Of a stretch of DNA of 64,000 nt, positions 53,878 through 62,157 are shown one piece after another. Numbering within the stretch: position 1 is the first letter of the stretch; each line of letters begins with the position of its first letter. This DNA comes from Bradyrhizobium cosmicum. Its GTDB lineage: Bacteria > Pseudomonadota > Alphaproteobacteria > Rhizobiales > Xanthobacteraceae. A program made the position numbers and the translations under genes. A model generated the notes under the pieces. That model did no database searches and was not told the DNA's origin. It saw nothing but the letters and a program-made list of their open reading frames with translations. Location: positions 3,782,001 through 3,846,000 of the forward strand of contig NZ_CP041656.2 in NCBI RefSeq assembly GCF_007290395.2. Reading direction: 5' to 3'.

Positions 53878-54755
53878 CGGCACGAAGGACCAGGTTTGCA
53901 CCATTGCCGGGAGAGTCCCTGCCTTCACTTCTGATGCGGGCGGCGAGTACGATGACGCCCTTCCCACAAAACGTCGTGCACGATCTCCTCGGCCACCCGG
54001 AACATTTGGCATCGGCGGCAACCCGCGTTGATCGCGTGGAGGAGCTCGCGGAGTACCTCAACGTACTATCCAGCGAACTCATCCCTACGATGCTTGTCCC
54101 TGACGACAATCGACCCGGTCACGTGCGTCTTGGCGACTTCGTATTTCGCTGCGATCAGGTCCGCCAAACGCCGGTCCGATTGGCATTCGATATGCTCCGC
54201 AACGACAACCTTCCCTATCACCGCCTCGTCTGGGTGGTTCGTGCTCTCCACAAAGATCCCGACACCGGCGCACCTCTCGAAGATCGGTGTGCGTTCTGTT
54301 TGGCGCACTTCGCTTGGTCTGCCGCTGTCGCGCTCGCGCGATGTCACGGCTGCGGCGGAGAGGCGGATCGGATGCCGGCGAAGTCAATTGTTCCCGGTGA
54401 TGCCAAGGCCGATTTTTGCGCGCAGCTTTTGTCGTCCTCGGTCCGGCGGCGCAGCGACTTTCGCCGTACTTTGCCAGACGGCATGGCAACTTGGCCGGAA
54501 GCCGACCTGCTGGAAATGGCCGACGCGCTCGGCGATCTCGGCCCATCGACCGCGGGCCCGTCGGCCGCTTTGAATGCCCTTTACCTAGGACAAGCTGCGA
54601 TGGTCACGCACGTCGCGGGCCGTCTGCGCGAAATGCGCCGTGAAGCACCCCGTATCTCCGGGTTAGTAGCGTTCGCAAACCTCACTGTCCGCATCAACCG
54701 CCTTCGATCGCACCGAGTTCGGGGACGCCTCGCGCTGGTCTTGGAGGCTCTATGA
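53874..54755 (+). CDS. tniQ: TniQ-family target-selection protein
   Basis: 293 residues. The N-terminus is TRFAPLPGESLPSLLMRAAS, as in TniQ/TnsD. A zinc-finger pair, CAFC and CHGC, lies at ~140-165. It is short for TnsD, with no long C-terminal DNA-binding domain, so the attachment site may be chosen with another protein. It overlaps tnsC and the recombinase-like gene by ATGA. Confidence 0.85.
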   Translation: MTARRTRFAPLPGESLPSLLMRAASTMTPFPQNVVHDLLGHPEHLASAATRVDRVEELAEYLNVLSSELIPTMLVPDDNRPGHVRLGDFVFRCDQVRQTPVRLAFDMLRNDNLPYHRLVWVVRALHKDPDTGAPLEDRCAFCLAHFAWSAAVALARCHGCGGEADRMPAKSIVPGDAKADFCAQLLSSSVRRRSDFRRTLPDGMATWPEADLLEMADALGDLGPSTAGPSAALNALYLGQAAMVTHVAGRLREMRREAPRISGLVAFANLTVRINRLRSHRVRGRLALVLEAL

Positions 54756-55693
54756 CACCGACGTCGGAATATCTAGTTCAGTTAATAGCTGGTGCTGTGG
54801 AGACTACGATCAGCCGTGCTGAAGCGTACAACGTTGCCATCGTGCTTCCTTGGCTCTCAAAGTTTCTTGCCAGCATCGAAAAGAATTTCATTACCGCCGA
54901 TGTTTCAGATCTGACCGCCTTTTGTCAGCAGCGCGCACAGACTCGAAGCGAACGCTCAATGGATCGACTCATCGGGAACCTCCGGGTTGCGTTTCACATG
55001 CTTGTCAACGAGGGATTTCGCACCGACAATCCCGCGCTGCTCCTTCCGTTCTCGGCGAACACCGCGATTCCGCCGAAATATTCGATAAAGCGAGCGGAAA
55101 TCGAAGCTTTGATTTCGTGGCAGACTCGCCGACTTCAGCAAGGGCAGGAATCAGGACTTCCCATCGAACTTCGCGGTCTTGTTCTGATTTGTCTCCTTGC
55201 CGCCGGAATTACCGTGGCCGAATTGGTGCGGCTTGATATCACGGACCAATCGGGTAACGGCGTAACAGCCGGGCGCAACGGCTCGCGCGAGCGGTTGATC
55301 CACCTAGATGAATTGGCATCAGGGGCGTTGTCGAAGTGGCTCGAATATCGAGGAAGCATTCCGGTCGGTGGCGGAGCGATGTTTCCAACCTTCCATCCAC
55401 CGTGGACTCGCCTTGGGGTGAAGTCCATCTCGCGAACCGTCGCACGGCTAATCGAAGCTGCAGGGCCCTGTTACTCCCACCTTACGCCTGGAACGCTGTA
55501 CAGAAGCATGTACGCAGCAATCGTCGAAGATGGACACGGGTGGAATTTGGCGATCGGCGCGGGAGGTCGCAAATCCGTACCACACGTTGCCCGGCCCGCT
55601 CCGTCTATCGAGAAGCTTGCGCTGATGGTCGAGCGATTTCATCCGCTCGGGTCGCTGACCTCAAGAGTTTCTAATTCGCAAAGCGAGGAATAG
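54752..55693 (+). CDS. Tyrosine-recombinase-like protein in the tns operon, degenerate (3)
   Basis: 313 residues. The N-terminal helical part resembles a phage-integrase SAM-like domain (AYNVAIVLPWLSKFLASIEK). Box I reads AAGITVAELVRLDI with Thr for the catalytic Arg. Box II is reduced to HLTPGTLYRSMYA. No tyrosine in the expected place can be found. It overlaps tniQ by ATGA, so it belongs to the tns operon. Recombinase-like target selectors (called TnsF, as far as I recall) are known in some Tn7-like elements, so a DNA-targeting role is a reasonable guess. Confidence 0.65.
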   Translation: MTPTSEYLVQLIAGAVETTISRAEAYNVAIVLPWLSKFLASIEKNFITADVSDLTAFCQQRAQTRSERSMDRLIGNLRVAFHMLVNEGFRTDNPALLLPFSANTAIPPKYSIKRAEIEALISWQTRRLQQGQESGLPIELRGLVLICLLAAGITVAELVRLDITDQSGNGVTAGRNGSRERLIHLDELASGALSKWLEYRGSIPVGGGAMFPTFHPPWTRLGVKSISRTVARLIEAAGPCYSHLTPGTLYRSMYAAIVEDGHGWNLAIGAGGRKSVPHVARPAPSIEKLALMVERFHPLGSLTSRVSNSQSEE

Positions 55694-55696
55694 GCG

Positions 55697-55822
55697 ATGA
55701 CCAACTTGAAGCAGGATGAACTATCGGAAACTCGGCTCCCCCTAAGGTTCGAAAGTGCTGACCCGATCCTACGACAGCATCGTCCGCTGACCTGGGTCCC
55801 TGAGAAGCTTTCGGACCCCTGA
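55697..55822 (+). CDS. Very small ORF in the tns operon
   Basis: 41 residues starting MTNLKQDELSETRLPLRFE and ending PEKLSDP. GAGGA lies eight bases upstream of the ATG, four bases after the previous stop. The good ribosome site supports translation; no motif is recognised. Confidence 0.45.
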   Translation: MTNLKQDELSETRLPLRFESADPILRQHRPLTWVPEKLSDP

Positions 55823-55870
55823 CTCCGCCCGCTCCGCACCATTCCTAGCAATCAGCTTCAGGAGCATAAG

Positions 55871-56188
55871 GTGAAGAAATCGCATGCAAAGGTCGACACG
55901 ATCTGGTGCGCCGACATTGTCACATCGGGAGGTTCGACGGAACTACTGATCGTTAATGAAAAGGGCGGTCGAACTATCGTTCGAACGCCCGTAGATGTCA
56001 CTGACGCGAGTTCGGGAAGCGAGGCACTAAAGGAGGCATTTGAACGCGTTGGCACTTCTCTCGAGATCCGCACGGATGCGGCCTTATTTTTCACCGGCAC
56101 TGCGTTAAGGGCCCTCCTGACTGCACGGGGTGTCGTGCACAACGTCGTGGTCGGCCGCAACTTGGCTGAAAGGCGGGCAAAGTCCTAA
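55871..56188 (+). CDS. Miniature DDE/rve-like protein
   Basis: 105 residues from a GTG with GGAG seven bases upstream. IWCADIVTSGGSTELLIVNEKGGRTIVRTPV resembles the first strands of an integrase core (WxxD plus hairpin). LEIRTDAALFFTGTALRALLTARGVVHNVV resembles the second Asp region, with DAA for the usual DNG. The third catalytic Glu and the remainder are missing. Possibly a remnant kept as a small binding protein; it could also be an unrelated RNase H-like fold. Confidence 0.5.
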   Translation: MKKSHAKVDTIWCADIVTSGGSTELLIVNEKGGRTIVRTPVDVTDASSGSEALKEAFERVGTSLEIRTDAALFFTGTALRALLTARGVVHNVVVGRNLAERRAKS

Positions 56189-56215
56189 ATCCCCACTCTT
56201 TTGTCGAACTCGAAC

Positions 56216-56246
56216 AGAGCCGGCACTTGGTGCCGGCTCTTTTTTA
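56216..56246 (+). terminator. Rho-independent terminator of the tns operon
   Basis: AGAGCCGGCAC, loop TTG, GTGCCGGCTCT, then six Ts: an 11-base perfect stem. It closes the operon after the small DDE-like gene. Confidence 0.85.
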
Positions 56247-56255
56247 GGGTCGTAC

Positions 56256-56317
56256 GCAGACTCGGAATTCGCGCAGGTCTGCCGGCGGCAGACTCGGAAT
56301 TCGAGATCCCCAGACTC
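56256..56317. repeat. Directly repeated end motifs of the Tn7-like element
   Basis: GCAGACTCGGAATTCG occurs at 56256-56271 and 56288-56303, 32 bases apart, and CAGACTC again at 56311-56317. Tandem direct sites just outside the last gene are what TnsB binding sites look like. No terminal TGT or target duplication could be pinned down. Confidence 0.6.
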
Positions 56318-56448
56318 AAAAAACGGGAGACGAGGGTCGTTGATTTTGCTTGATATTTTAGCTCCGGTGGACTCAATTAGCGTGAGAAGCTTCAGGTTGC
56401 GCGGAACGTTCTCTCCCCTAGTTCCAGTTTTGCCGGATACGATTGGAG

Positions 56449-57459
56449 TTACTTGCGAGGCATCGGCCTGCTTGAGGCTTCCGGCGGCGCAGCGGACACC
56501 GCAAAGGTCACCCAGGTGCTCCAGGTCGAAGCCCGGTTCTCCACCTCGATATCCTTGTAGCCTTTGATGTTGAGATAGCCTTGATAGCCGTCCGACATCG
56601 GAATGACGAAGCCGACCTGAGGTCCGATCCCTATCGCGCGCCCTCGGAATCCGCCGAGCTTGGCGCCCGGGCCGGTGTCGTCGGTGAGCTGCTGGTAGAA
56701 GTAGCCGGCAACGCCGATCTGGAAGTTCTTGCTCAGGAACTGCGAGGCCGCCCAGTCGACGTGAAAGTCGATGCCGTTCTGATATTGCAGGTATGGGTTC
56801 ATCAGATTGTAGGTGACGCCGGCGACCGCCGAGAATTCGTGCCCGCTCTTGGGGTCGAAATACGTGTACCCTGCCCCGACGTCCCATGCGACGAACCCCA
56901 GATTGAGATTGGCGAGTCGGTTCGGGTCGTAGGTGCCGCTGGGAATGTTGCTGGTGATGTAGACCATCTCGCTGTGGACGCCCTGGTTCCACTTGAGCGC
57001 GCCTTGATAGTAAACGTCCGACAGCGTTGTCCGGTTGTCGGTCAGGGCTCCGGTGATGGCGTTCCCGCGCGGTCCTGTCAGCGTCGCATCCACCCCGAGA
57101 CCGACGTTGCCGGGAGCGGTGACGATCCCGAAAGATGCCTGGCCGCCGAGGACGGGCGTCGGAGAGACGTAGGTAATGCCAAGCGCGAGGGCGTCGCCAT
57201 GCGCGTTCAAGCCGGCGACGACCGTGCCGCGGGCGCCGTTGCTGGTGACGAAGTTCTGCGAGGCCCCCGCATTGGCCTGCAGGTGGAGATAGATCGACGC
57301 GTAGGCCCAGCCGGGCACGGTCGGCGTCGCGGCAAGGCTGCCGAATATGCCGGGCAGCCAAAATCCAACACCGCCCGCGTCGGCGAAAGCCGGCGTGGGC
57401 ATTGAGGCGACCGCCAACCCGAGCAGTCCGAGCGCCCTATAGGAGACCTTGCAGATCAT
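56449..57459 (-). CDS. Outer-membrane beta-barrel protein (phenol MetA/SphA-like)
   Basis: 336 residues: signal peptide (VASMPTPAFADAGG), then alternating beta-strands (WAYASIYLHLQANAG, LALGITYVSPTPVLGG, GAGYTYFDPKSGHEFS, PQVGFVIPMSDGYQGYLNIKGYKDIEV) of the MetA-pathway/SphA transport family (Pfam PF13557). Likely an outer-membrane channel for a hydrophobic substrate, last gene of the sulfatase operon, 13 bases after the HlyD gene. Confidence 0.75.
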   Translation of the reverse strand: MICKVSYRALGLLGLAVASMPTPAFADAGGVGFWLPGIFGSLAATPTVPGWAYASIYLHLQANAGASQNFVTSNGARGTVVAGLNAHGDALALGITYVSPTPVLGGQASFGIVTAPGNVGLGVDATLTGPRGNAITGALTDNRTTLSDVYYQGALKWNQGVHSEMVYITSNIPSGTYDPNRLANLNLGFVAWDVGAGYTYFDPKSGHEFSAVAGVTYNLMNPYLQYQNGIDFHVDWAASQFLSKNFQIGVAGYFYQQLTDDTGPGAKLGGFRGRAIGIGPQVGFVIPMSDGYQGYLNIKGYKDIEVENRASTWSTWVTFAVSAAPPEASSRPMPRK

Positions 57460-57472
57460 CTTGCTCTCCTGT

Positions 57473-58414
57473 TCAGAACGGGACGACGTAGTTCAGGATC
57501 GCGATCTGCCGCAGCAGCACGCGTCGGATGATATGGCTGACCTTGACGTGGTCGGTGAAAACGGCGGCAGTGCCCGTGGCACCGGCCGGCAGCCGCGCCG
57601 CGAGCTCGTTATCGTCGAGACCGACGTTGACCACGAAGGGAACGGTCGCGATCCCCTTTGGGGTCGCTGCCTGGCCGGAGACCTGGGTCTGACCCGTGGA
57701 GACGGCCTGCAGCACGCTTTCGACCTTGCCCGTCGCGATTCGGCCCGGAGCGAATTTGAACGCGATTTCCACCGCCTGCCCTGGCGCGACATAGCGGGCG
57801 GCGATCTGGTCGATCTCGACCGCGACATGGGTCGCGGAGGTGTCGATGAAGGCCATCACGGGCGCTGCCGAAAGGTTTCCGACGCGGGCCCCCTTCCGAA
57901 GCGCCACGTTGGTGACGTAACCGTCGGCGGGCGCCCGCACGACGGTCTTGTCGAAATTCCATTGGGCGTTCTGAAGCTGGGCCTTGAGCTGGTCGACCTC
58001 CGACTGCCGCTGCTCGACGTCAAAGCCGCGGCCCGCGTCCCGTTCGTACAGCGACGTCATCTGGGTCAGGCGCGTGCTCGACAGCTTGAGCTGGGCCTCG
58101 ATCGCCTTCACCTGAGCGTCGTAGGGCGTGGGGTCGATCTTGAACAGGATATCGCCCTGCTTCAAAGGAGCGTTCGGCCGAACCGGCACGTCGACGACCT
58201 CGCCGGCGACGTCCGGAACGATCGAGACGGCGTTGCGGTAGACCAGAGCCGTGCCCTGAGGTGCCCCCCACCCCATCGGAATGAACAGTCCGATGTTCAG
58301 AAGAAGCAGCACGATCAGAGGCGAGGCCTTCCAGAACGTGTTGAGGCGGATCGCGCCGACCCAGACCAAAGTGAACAGCAGCGCCAGATAGAGCGCCATG
58401 AGGGCGATCATCAT
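57473..58414 (-). CDS. HlyD-family membrane fusion protein
   Basis: 313 residues: two N-terminal hydrophobic helices, then the biotinyl-lipoyl-like hairpin (VSIVPDVAGEVVDVPVRPN...GDILFKIDPTPYDAQV), a coiled coil (LKLSSTRLTQM..) and WNFDKTVVRAPADGYVTNV. This is the EmrA/YibH type. It overlaps DUF3302 by ATGA, the pairing seen for yiaVW/yibHI. Confidence 0.85.
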   Translation of the reverse strand: MMIALMALYLALLFTLVWVGAIRLNTFWKASPLIVLLLLNIGLFIPMGWGAPQGTALVYRNAVSIVPDVAGEVVDVPVRPNAPLKQGDILFKIDPTPYDAQVKAIEAQLKLSSTRLTQMTSLYERDAGRGFDVEQRQSEVDQLKAQLQNAQWNFDKTVVRAPADGYVTNVALRKGARVGNLSAAPVMAFIDTSATHVAVEIDQIAARYVAPGQAVEIAFKFAPGRIATGKVESVLQAVSTGQTQVSGQAATPKGIATVPFVVNVGLDDNELAARLPAGATGTAAVFTDHVKVSHIIRRVLLRQIAILNYVVPF

Positions 58415-58656
58415 GGCCGGGGCTCCACTGTGCGCTTCGCCGGGACGTCGACGTAGGCCCAGATCATTGCGACCGGCCACAGCACGAAGCCGAAGATCAG
58501 CGTGATCCAGCCGGCCATCCCCACCGCCTCGGCCCAGGGGTGTCCACGCCGGCGGGCCACGTGACCCGGCAGCGCGCCCATCAGCCAGACCACCAGCACG
58601 ATCACCGCGAGCACGATGATCAACACGATCCAGGCGAAGATATCGAGACCGGTCAT
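58411..58656 (-). CDS. DUF3302 small inner-membrane protein
   Basis: 81 residues: MTGLDIFAWIVLIIVLAVIVLVVWLMGALPG, then ARRRGHPWAEAV and a second helix, the DUF3302 pattern. Paired with HlyD genes in many genomes. Overlaps both neighbours by ATGA. Confidence 0.85.
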   Translation of the reverse strand: MTGLDIFAWIVLIIVLAVIVLVVWLMGALPGHVARRRGHPWAEAVGMAGWITLIFGFVLWPVAMIWAYVDVPAKRTVEPRP

Positions 58657-59690
58657 GGATTCACCGGCTCCGCCTGCGGAAACTTCCAGCCTCCTTCGAG
58701 AATTGTGGCCCGCGGCCGATAGAGCCGGACCATGTAGTTCCAGCCCTTCATGATCGGCAGGCAGTTCGGCACCTTGCCGTCGCAACCGCCGAAGCGAATC
58801 GTCGTCGAGCTATCCTGGTTCTTCTTCGCGGTGATGCCATTCAGCGTGTAGGCGTCGAAGGCATTCTTCTGGTAATAGCCTTCCGCGTTGTAGAGACTGA
58901 TCGACCAGAACCCGTCGACGGGAACATCCACAACCGTCAGCTTGTACTCGGTTGTCCCGTCGTTCTTGTCAGGGACGACGTTGAGGTAGATTGCATCGCG
59001 TGGCGCGTTCGCACCCCACGCGGAGGCGGCGCCGATCAGGTACTGGACCGGATCGACTTCATCCCTGGTGCCGAAGGCGCGCCGCGTATCGGTCACCGTG
59101 CTCGCCAGGACGAGCAGGGCCTCGCGGACCTTCTTCTGGCTCGCCTTGTCCCAATCCGGAATCTCGAATTTCCCCGGTCCTCCCGGTTGCGATACTTCGA
59201 TCGCGTCCTGCAGCGCGTGGACTCGCTTGATGTCCTCCGGATCGTTCGGGTCGATCAGCGTGCGAACGCCGGCCAGCGCGTAGCGCGTGCCGATCTTGGC
59301 GTTGTCCAGCGTGTGTGGTCCCGATCCGTATTCCGTCGTCGTTTACTGGTCTTCGCTGATGATCTGCAGCGACATGAAGCGCCCTGCTGCCTCGGGCAAC
59401 CTGACCGTCGCTGGCCCGGCATCAAGATCGAAGACGCGCGTCGAGTACAGCGTGTCGCGGTTGCCGCGGATCACGGTCTGACGGTCGACGGGCAGAAGTT
59501 CGCGGATGTGATGCCAACCGCCGAAGCCCCCTCCGTTTACGGAGTTGCCAAAGTAAAGGTCTGTCTCCGCCCGCACGAAATTGTCGACCGTAACAGGAAT
59601 GGCCTTTTGTGCGAGTGCCGGCGCTGAAATCATCCACGTGATCAGGAGAGCAGCGCCCGCGTCTTTCGCCATGAAGATCACGTTCGTCAT
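58653..59690 (-). pseudogene. DUF1254/DUF1214 protein with an internal stop
   Basis: One frame from ATG 59690 to 58653, 346 codons. Codon 116 is TAA (59345-59343), between SLQIISEDQ and TTTEYGSGPHTLDNAKIG. A tyrosine codon (TAC/TAT) is expected there. On both sides the sequence is normal: N-terminal DUF1254 part (VDNFVRAETDLYFGN, GNRDTLYSTRVFDLDAG) and C-terminal DUF1214 part (YLNVVPDKNDGTTEYKLTVVDVPVDGFWSISLYNAEGYY). All else is open, so the mutation is recent or a read error. Confidence 0.8.
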
Positions 59691-61090
59691 TGTTCCGCAA
59701 TCCTCTCGATATCCGGCAGACGCCAGCTCTTCTCGAAAAGAGCCTTTTGCGGGCCGTAGAAGCGGAAGATGATTTCCCATCCTCTACCGGCCTTCGTCGG
59801 CACCCAGTTGGACTCCTTGCCGTCGGGAGCCTTCGGGCCGAAGAAGATGTCGGCCGAGCCGTCGGGGTTGGTCTGCAGACCCGGCGTGTTCGAGCCCCGG
59901 CTTGACCACTTCGTGCCCCTGATCAGGCCGTGCGTCTCGCGATCGTAGACGGTGCCTGACCAGTAGAGAGAGACCGGCGCGTTGGCCGGCACCGTCAGCC
60001 GGTAGGTGCTTCCGCCGTCGAGTGCCCTGCTCTCCTTGTCCCGGATCGTGACGAGATAGAATTGGCCAGTGCCGAGATGCTTCACGCTCGAGAACGCGAA
60101 CGAGTAAAACGCGGCGCGGTCGTCGACCGGGTAGACGTTCGGCTTGGCGAAGAGATTCGCCAGCCCCTCGGTGACGTCGTGCGCAACCGGCAGCGCCCAT
60201 TGTCCGTTCTCATAGAAAGACGGTTTGAAGAGACCTTCGTACCGGGCATCGAGCCATCCATGTGCGTCTCGGGCCGCCTCCTCGAGCATCTTCTGCGCTT
60301 GAGGGCCGGGATCGAATGGCTTGCCCTTCTCGATGCCGATCGACTTGATCTGATCGATCATGGCTTTGTCGCGTTCGAGCCACGGCTCGCGCTGAATGAA
60401 GCGGTCGAGCGACTGGAAAAAGCGGATGTCGTAGGGGATCGTGCTGTCGTAGGTGACGTCGACCACGTCGATCAAGGCCGTCGGCGGCGGAGCGGCCGCC
60501 TGGGACAGCGGGTAGAGTTTTATCTGCTTCGCGTAGGTCACCGCTTTCGCGACATCGGCCTCGCTGCCGCTGCCAACGTTGGAGCGCAGCAGCGCGTAGC
60601 TCTTGTTCGTGTCAGACGCGAGGGGGATGTAGCCGTCGGGGGTCTTCTCGGCGTAGCCCGGTGGGAGGATGAGGTACTTTCCGCCCCTGCCCTTGTCCGC
60701 TCCCGCCGGTCCTACGTCATCGAGCGCGGCTTGCCAGGCATCCATGATCGTTCCGGTGATCTCGCCTCCGCTCGCCGGCGGGATTTCGAGCACCATCGGA
60801 CCTGTGCCCTTCGTGTCGACGAAAGGCATCAAGTAGATCGTGCTGGGATTGGGCGTGAGCGTCTGATTTTTCCAATCCGGAATTCGCGACCAGAATACGA
60901 TCTGGTTGTCCCTGGCTCCGGCCTTCAACGCGGCTTGCAGCATCAGCTCGAAGTTGACGGCGGGCATGCCCCAGATCACGGCCTGGATGGCGCGGCTGCG
61001 CACGAGGCTGTCGTCGGCAGAGGGGGCTTGCGCGAAGGCGGTGCTCGAAGGGCAGAGTAGTGAGAGCGTGACAAGCAGTTCTTTTCTCAT
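59687..61090 (-). CDS. DUF1254/DUF1214 secreted protein
   Basis: About 467 residues with a signal peptide (MRKELLVTLSLLCPSSTAFAQ). DUF1254 part: WGMPAVNFELMLQAALKAGA, NPSTIYLMPFVDTKGTGP. DUF1214 part: YRLTVPANAPVSLYWSGTVYDRETHGLI, GRGWEIIFRFYGPQKALFEKSWRLPDIE. Periplasmic; the biochemical role of the family is not settled. A TTG at 61105 would extend it by five residues and overlap the HAD gene. Confidence 0.85.
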   Translation of the reverse strand: MRKELLVTLSLLCPSSTAFAQAPSADDSLVRSRAIQAVIWGMPAVNFELMLQAALKAGARDNQIVFWSRIPDWKNQTLTPNPSTIYLMPFVDTKGTGPMVLEIPPASGGEITGTIMDAWQAALDDVGPAGADKGRGGKYLILPPGYAEKTPDGYIPLASDTNKSYALLRSNVGSGSEADVAKAVTYAKQIKLYPLSQAAAPPPTALIDVVDVTYDSTIPYDIRFFQSLDRFIQREPWLERDKAMIDQIKSIGIEKGKPFDPGPQAQKMLEEAARDAHGWLDARYEGLFKPSFYENGQWALPVAHDVTEGLANLFAKPNVYPVDDRAAFYSFAFSSVKHLGTGQFYLVTIRDKESRALDGGSTYRLTVPANAPVSLYWSGTVYDRETHGLIRGTKWSSRGSNTPGLQTNPDGSADIFFGPKAPDGKESNWVPTKAGRGWEIIFRFYGPQKALFEKSWRLPDIERIAEQ

Positions 61091-61101
61091 GGTGAAACTC
61101 T

Positions 61102-62100
61102 TCAAGGCTTCTCACGAAAGATGGTCTTCCAATCCTGTTTCATATCCACGATGGTCCAGCCCTTCGCCCTGGCTTCGTCCCAGGCCTTGTCAAGCTTGCC
61201 GACCTTCGATTGCCGGTCGTAGGCGTATTCGCGCACCTCGTCAGTGTGATGCACGAGGCCGGCAAAGCGCGCGCCTGATCCCGCCATGGTCCATTGCAGC
61301 ATCTGATGATCGCCGTCGGAGTTGCCGAAGGCGAGGATCGGGCGGCGACCGATCATCATATTGATGCCGGAGGGCTTGCCCGGGCCATCGTCGATGAACT
61401 GCACCTTGGCAGTCTTCAGCAGCGACGGTTTTCCCGCGGCATCGAGCTGGTATTGCGTGACGCCGGAGGAGCCGACGACTTGCTCAGGCGGAATCCCGTA
61501 GGCCTTCTCGGCCCACACCCGCATGAACTCGACGCCGCCACCTGATACGATGAAGGTCTTGAAGCCACTGACGCGCAGATACGCCAATAGCTCGACCATC
61601 GGCTGGTAGACGAGCTCGTTGTAGGGGCGGTTGAAGCGCGGATGCCGTGCGGTCGAAAACCAGTCGGCAACGGATTTTGAGAACTCATCCGTGGGTATGC
61701 CGCTATGCGCGGCGGTCACCAGCGTCAGCAGGGCCTGCTCGCCCTGTTCGGCCAGCGCTGTCCTGTCGCCGGCGAGAAACGACTTGAATGGTTCCTGCTG
61801 CTTCCATTCGGGGTGTTTTGGCGCCATTGCCTTGACGCTGTCGAGCGCGAAGGCGGCTTGGAAATATTCAGGCTGCTCGCACCACAACGTGCCGTCATTG
61901 TCGAACACGGCGGTGCGCTCTGGCACGGGCACGAAGTCCGGGTTGCCTTCGCGCGTGACCCGCCCGACAAAATCGACAATGGCCTGCCTTGCGGAACCGC
62001 TATTCCACGACGGCAACGGATCGACCTGAGCGACCGTCGCCGAAACAGGCAGAAGCACGGCCAGCAGCCCAGCGAGCGTGAAGCGGCGAGTGAAATTCAT
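61102..62100 (-). CDS. Secreted HAD-superfamily phosphatase-like protein
   Basis: 332 residues: signal peptide, then HAD motif I TAVFDNDGTLWCEQ, motif II FIVSGGG, motif III lysine region and ILAFGNSDGDHQML (motif IV). Phosphoserine phosphatase-like cap. Periplasmic by signal peptide. It lies 57 bases after the sulfatase. Confidence 0.85.
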   Translation of the reverse strand: MNFTRRFTLAGLLAVLLPVSATVAQVDPLPSWNSGSARQAIVDFVGRVTREGNPDFVPVPERTAVFDNDGTLWCEQPEYFQAAFALDSVKAMAPKHPEWKQQEPFKSFLAGDRTALAEQGEQALLTLVTAAHSGIPTDEFSKSVADWFSTARHPRFNRPYNELVYQPMVELLAYLRVSGFKTFIVSGGGVEFMRVWAEKAYGIPPEQVVGSSGVTQYQLDAAGKPSLLKTAKVQFIDDGPGKPSGINMMIGRRPILAFGNSDGDHQMLQWTMAGSGARFAGLVHHTDEVREYAYDRQSKVGKLDKAWDEARAKGWTIVDMKQDWKTIFREKP

Positions 62101-62157
62101 GGACTAGCTCCTCGATGCCGAGGGACAGCCGGTCCGCCGACCGTCCGACGTCCAATG

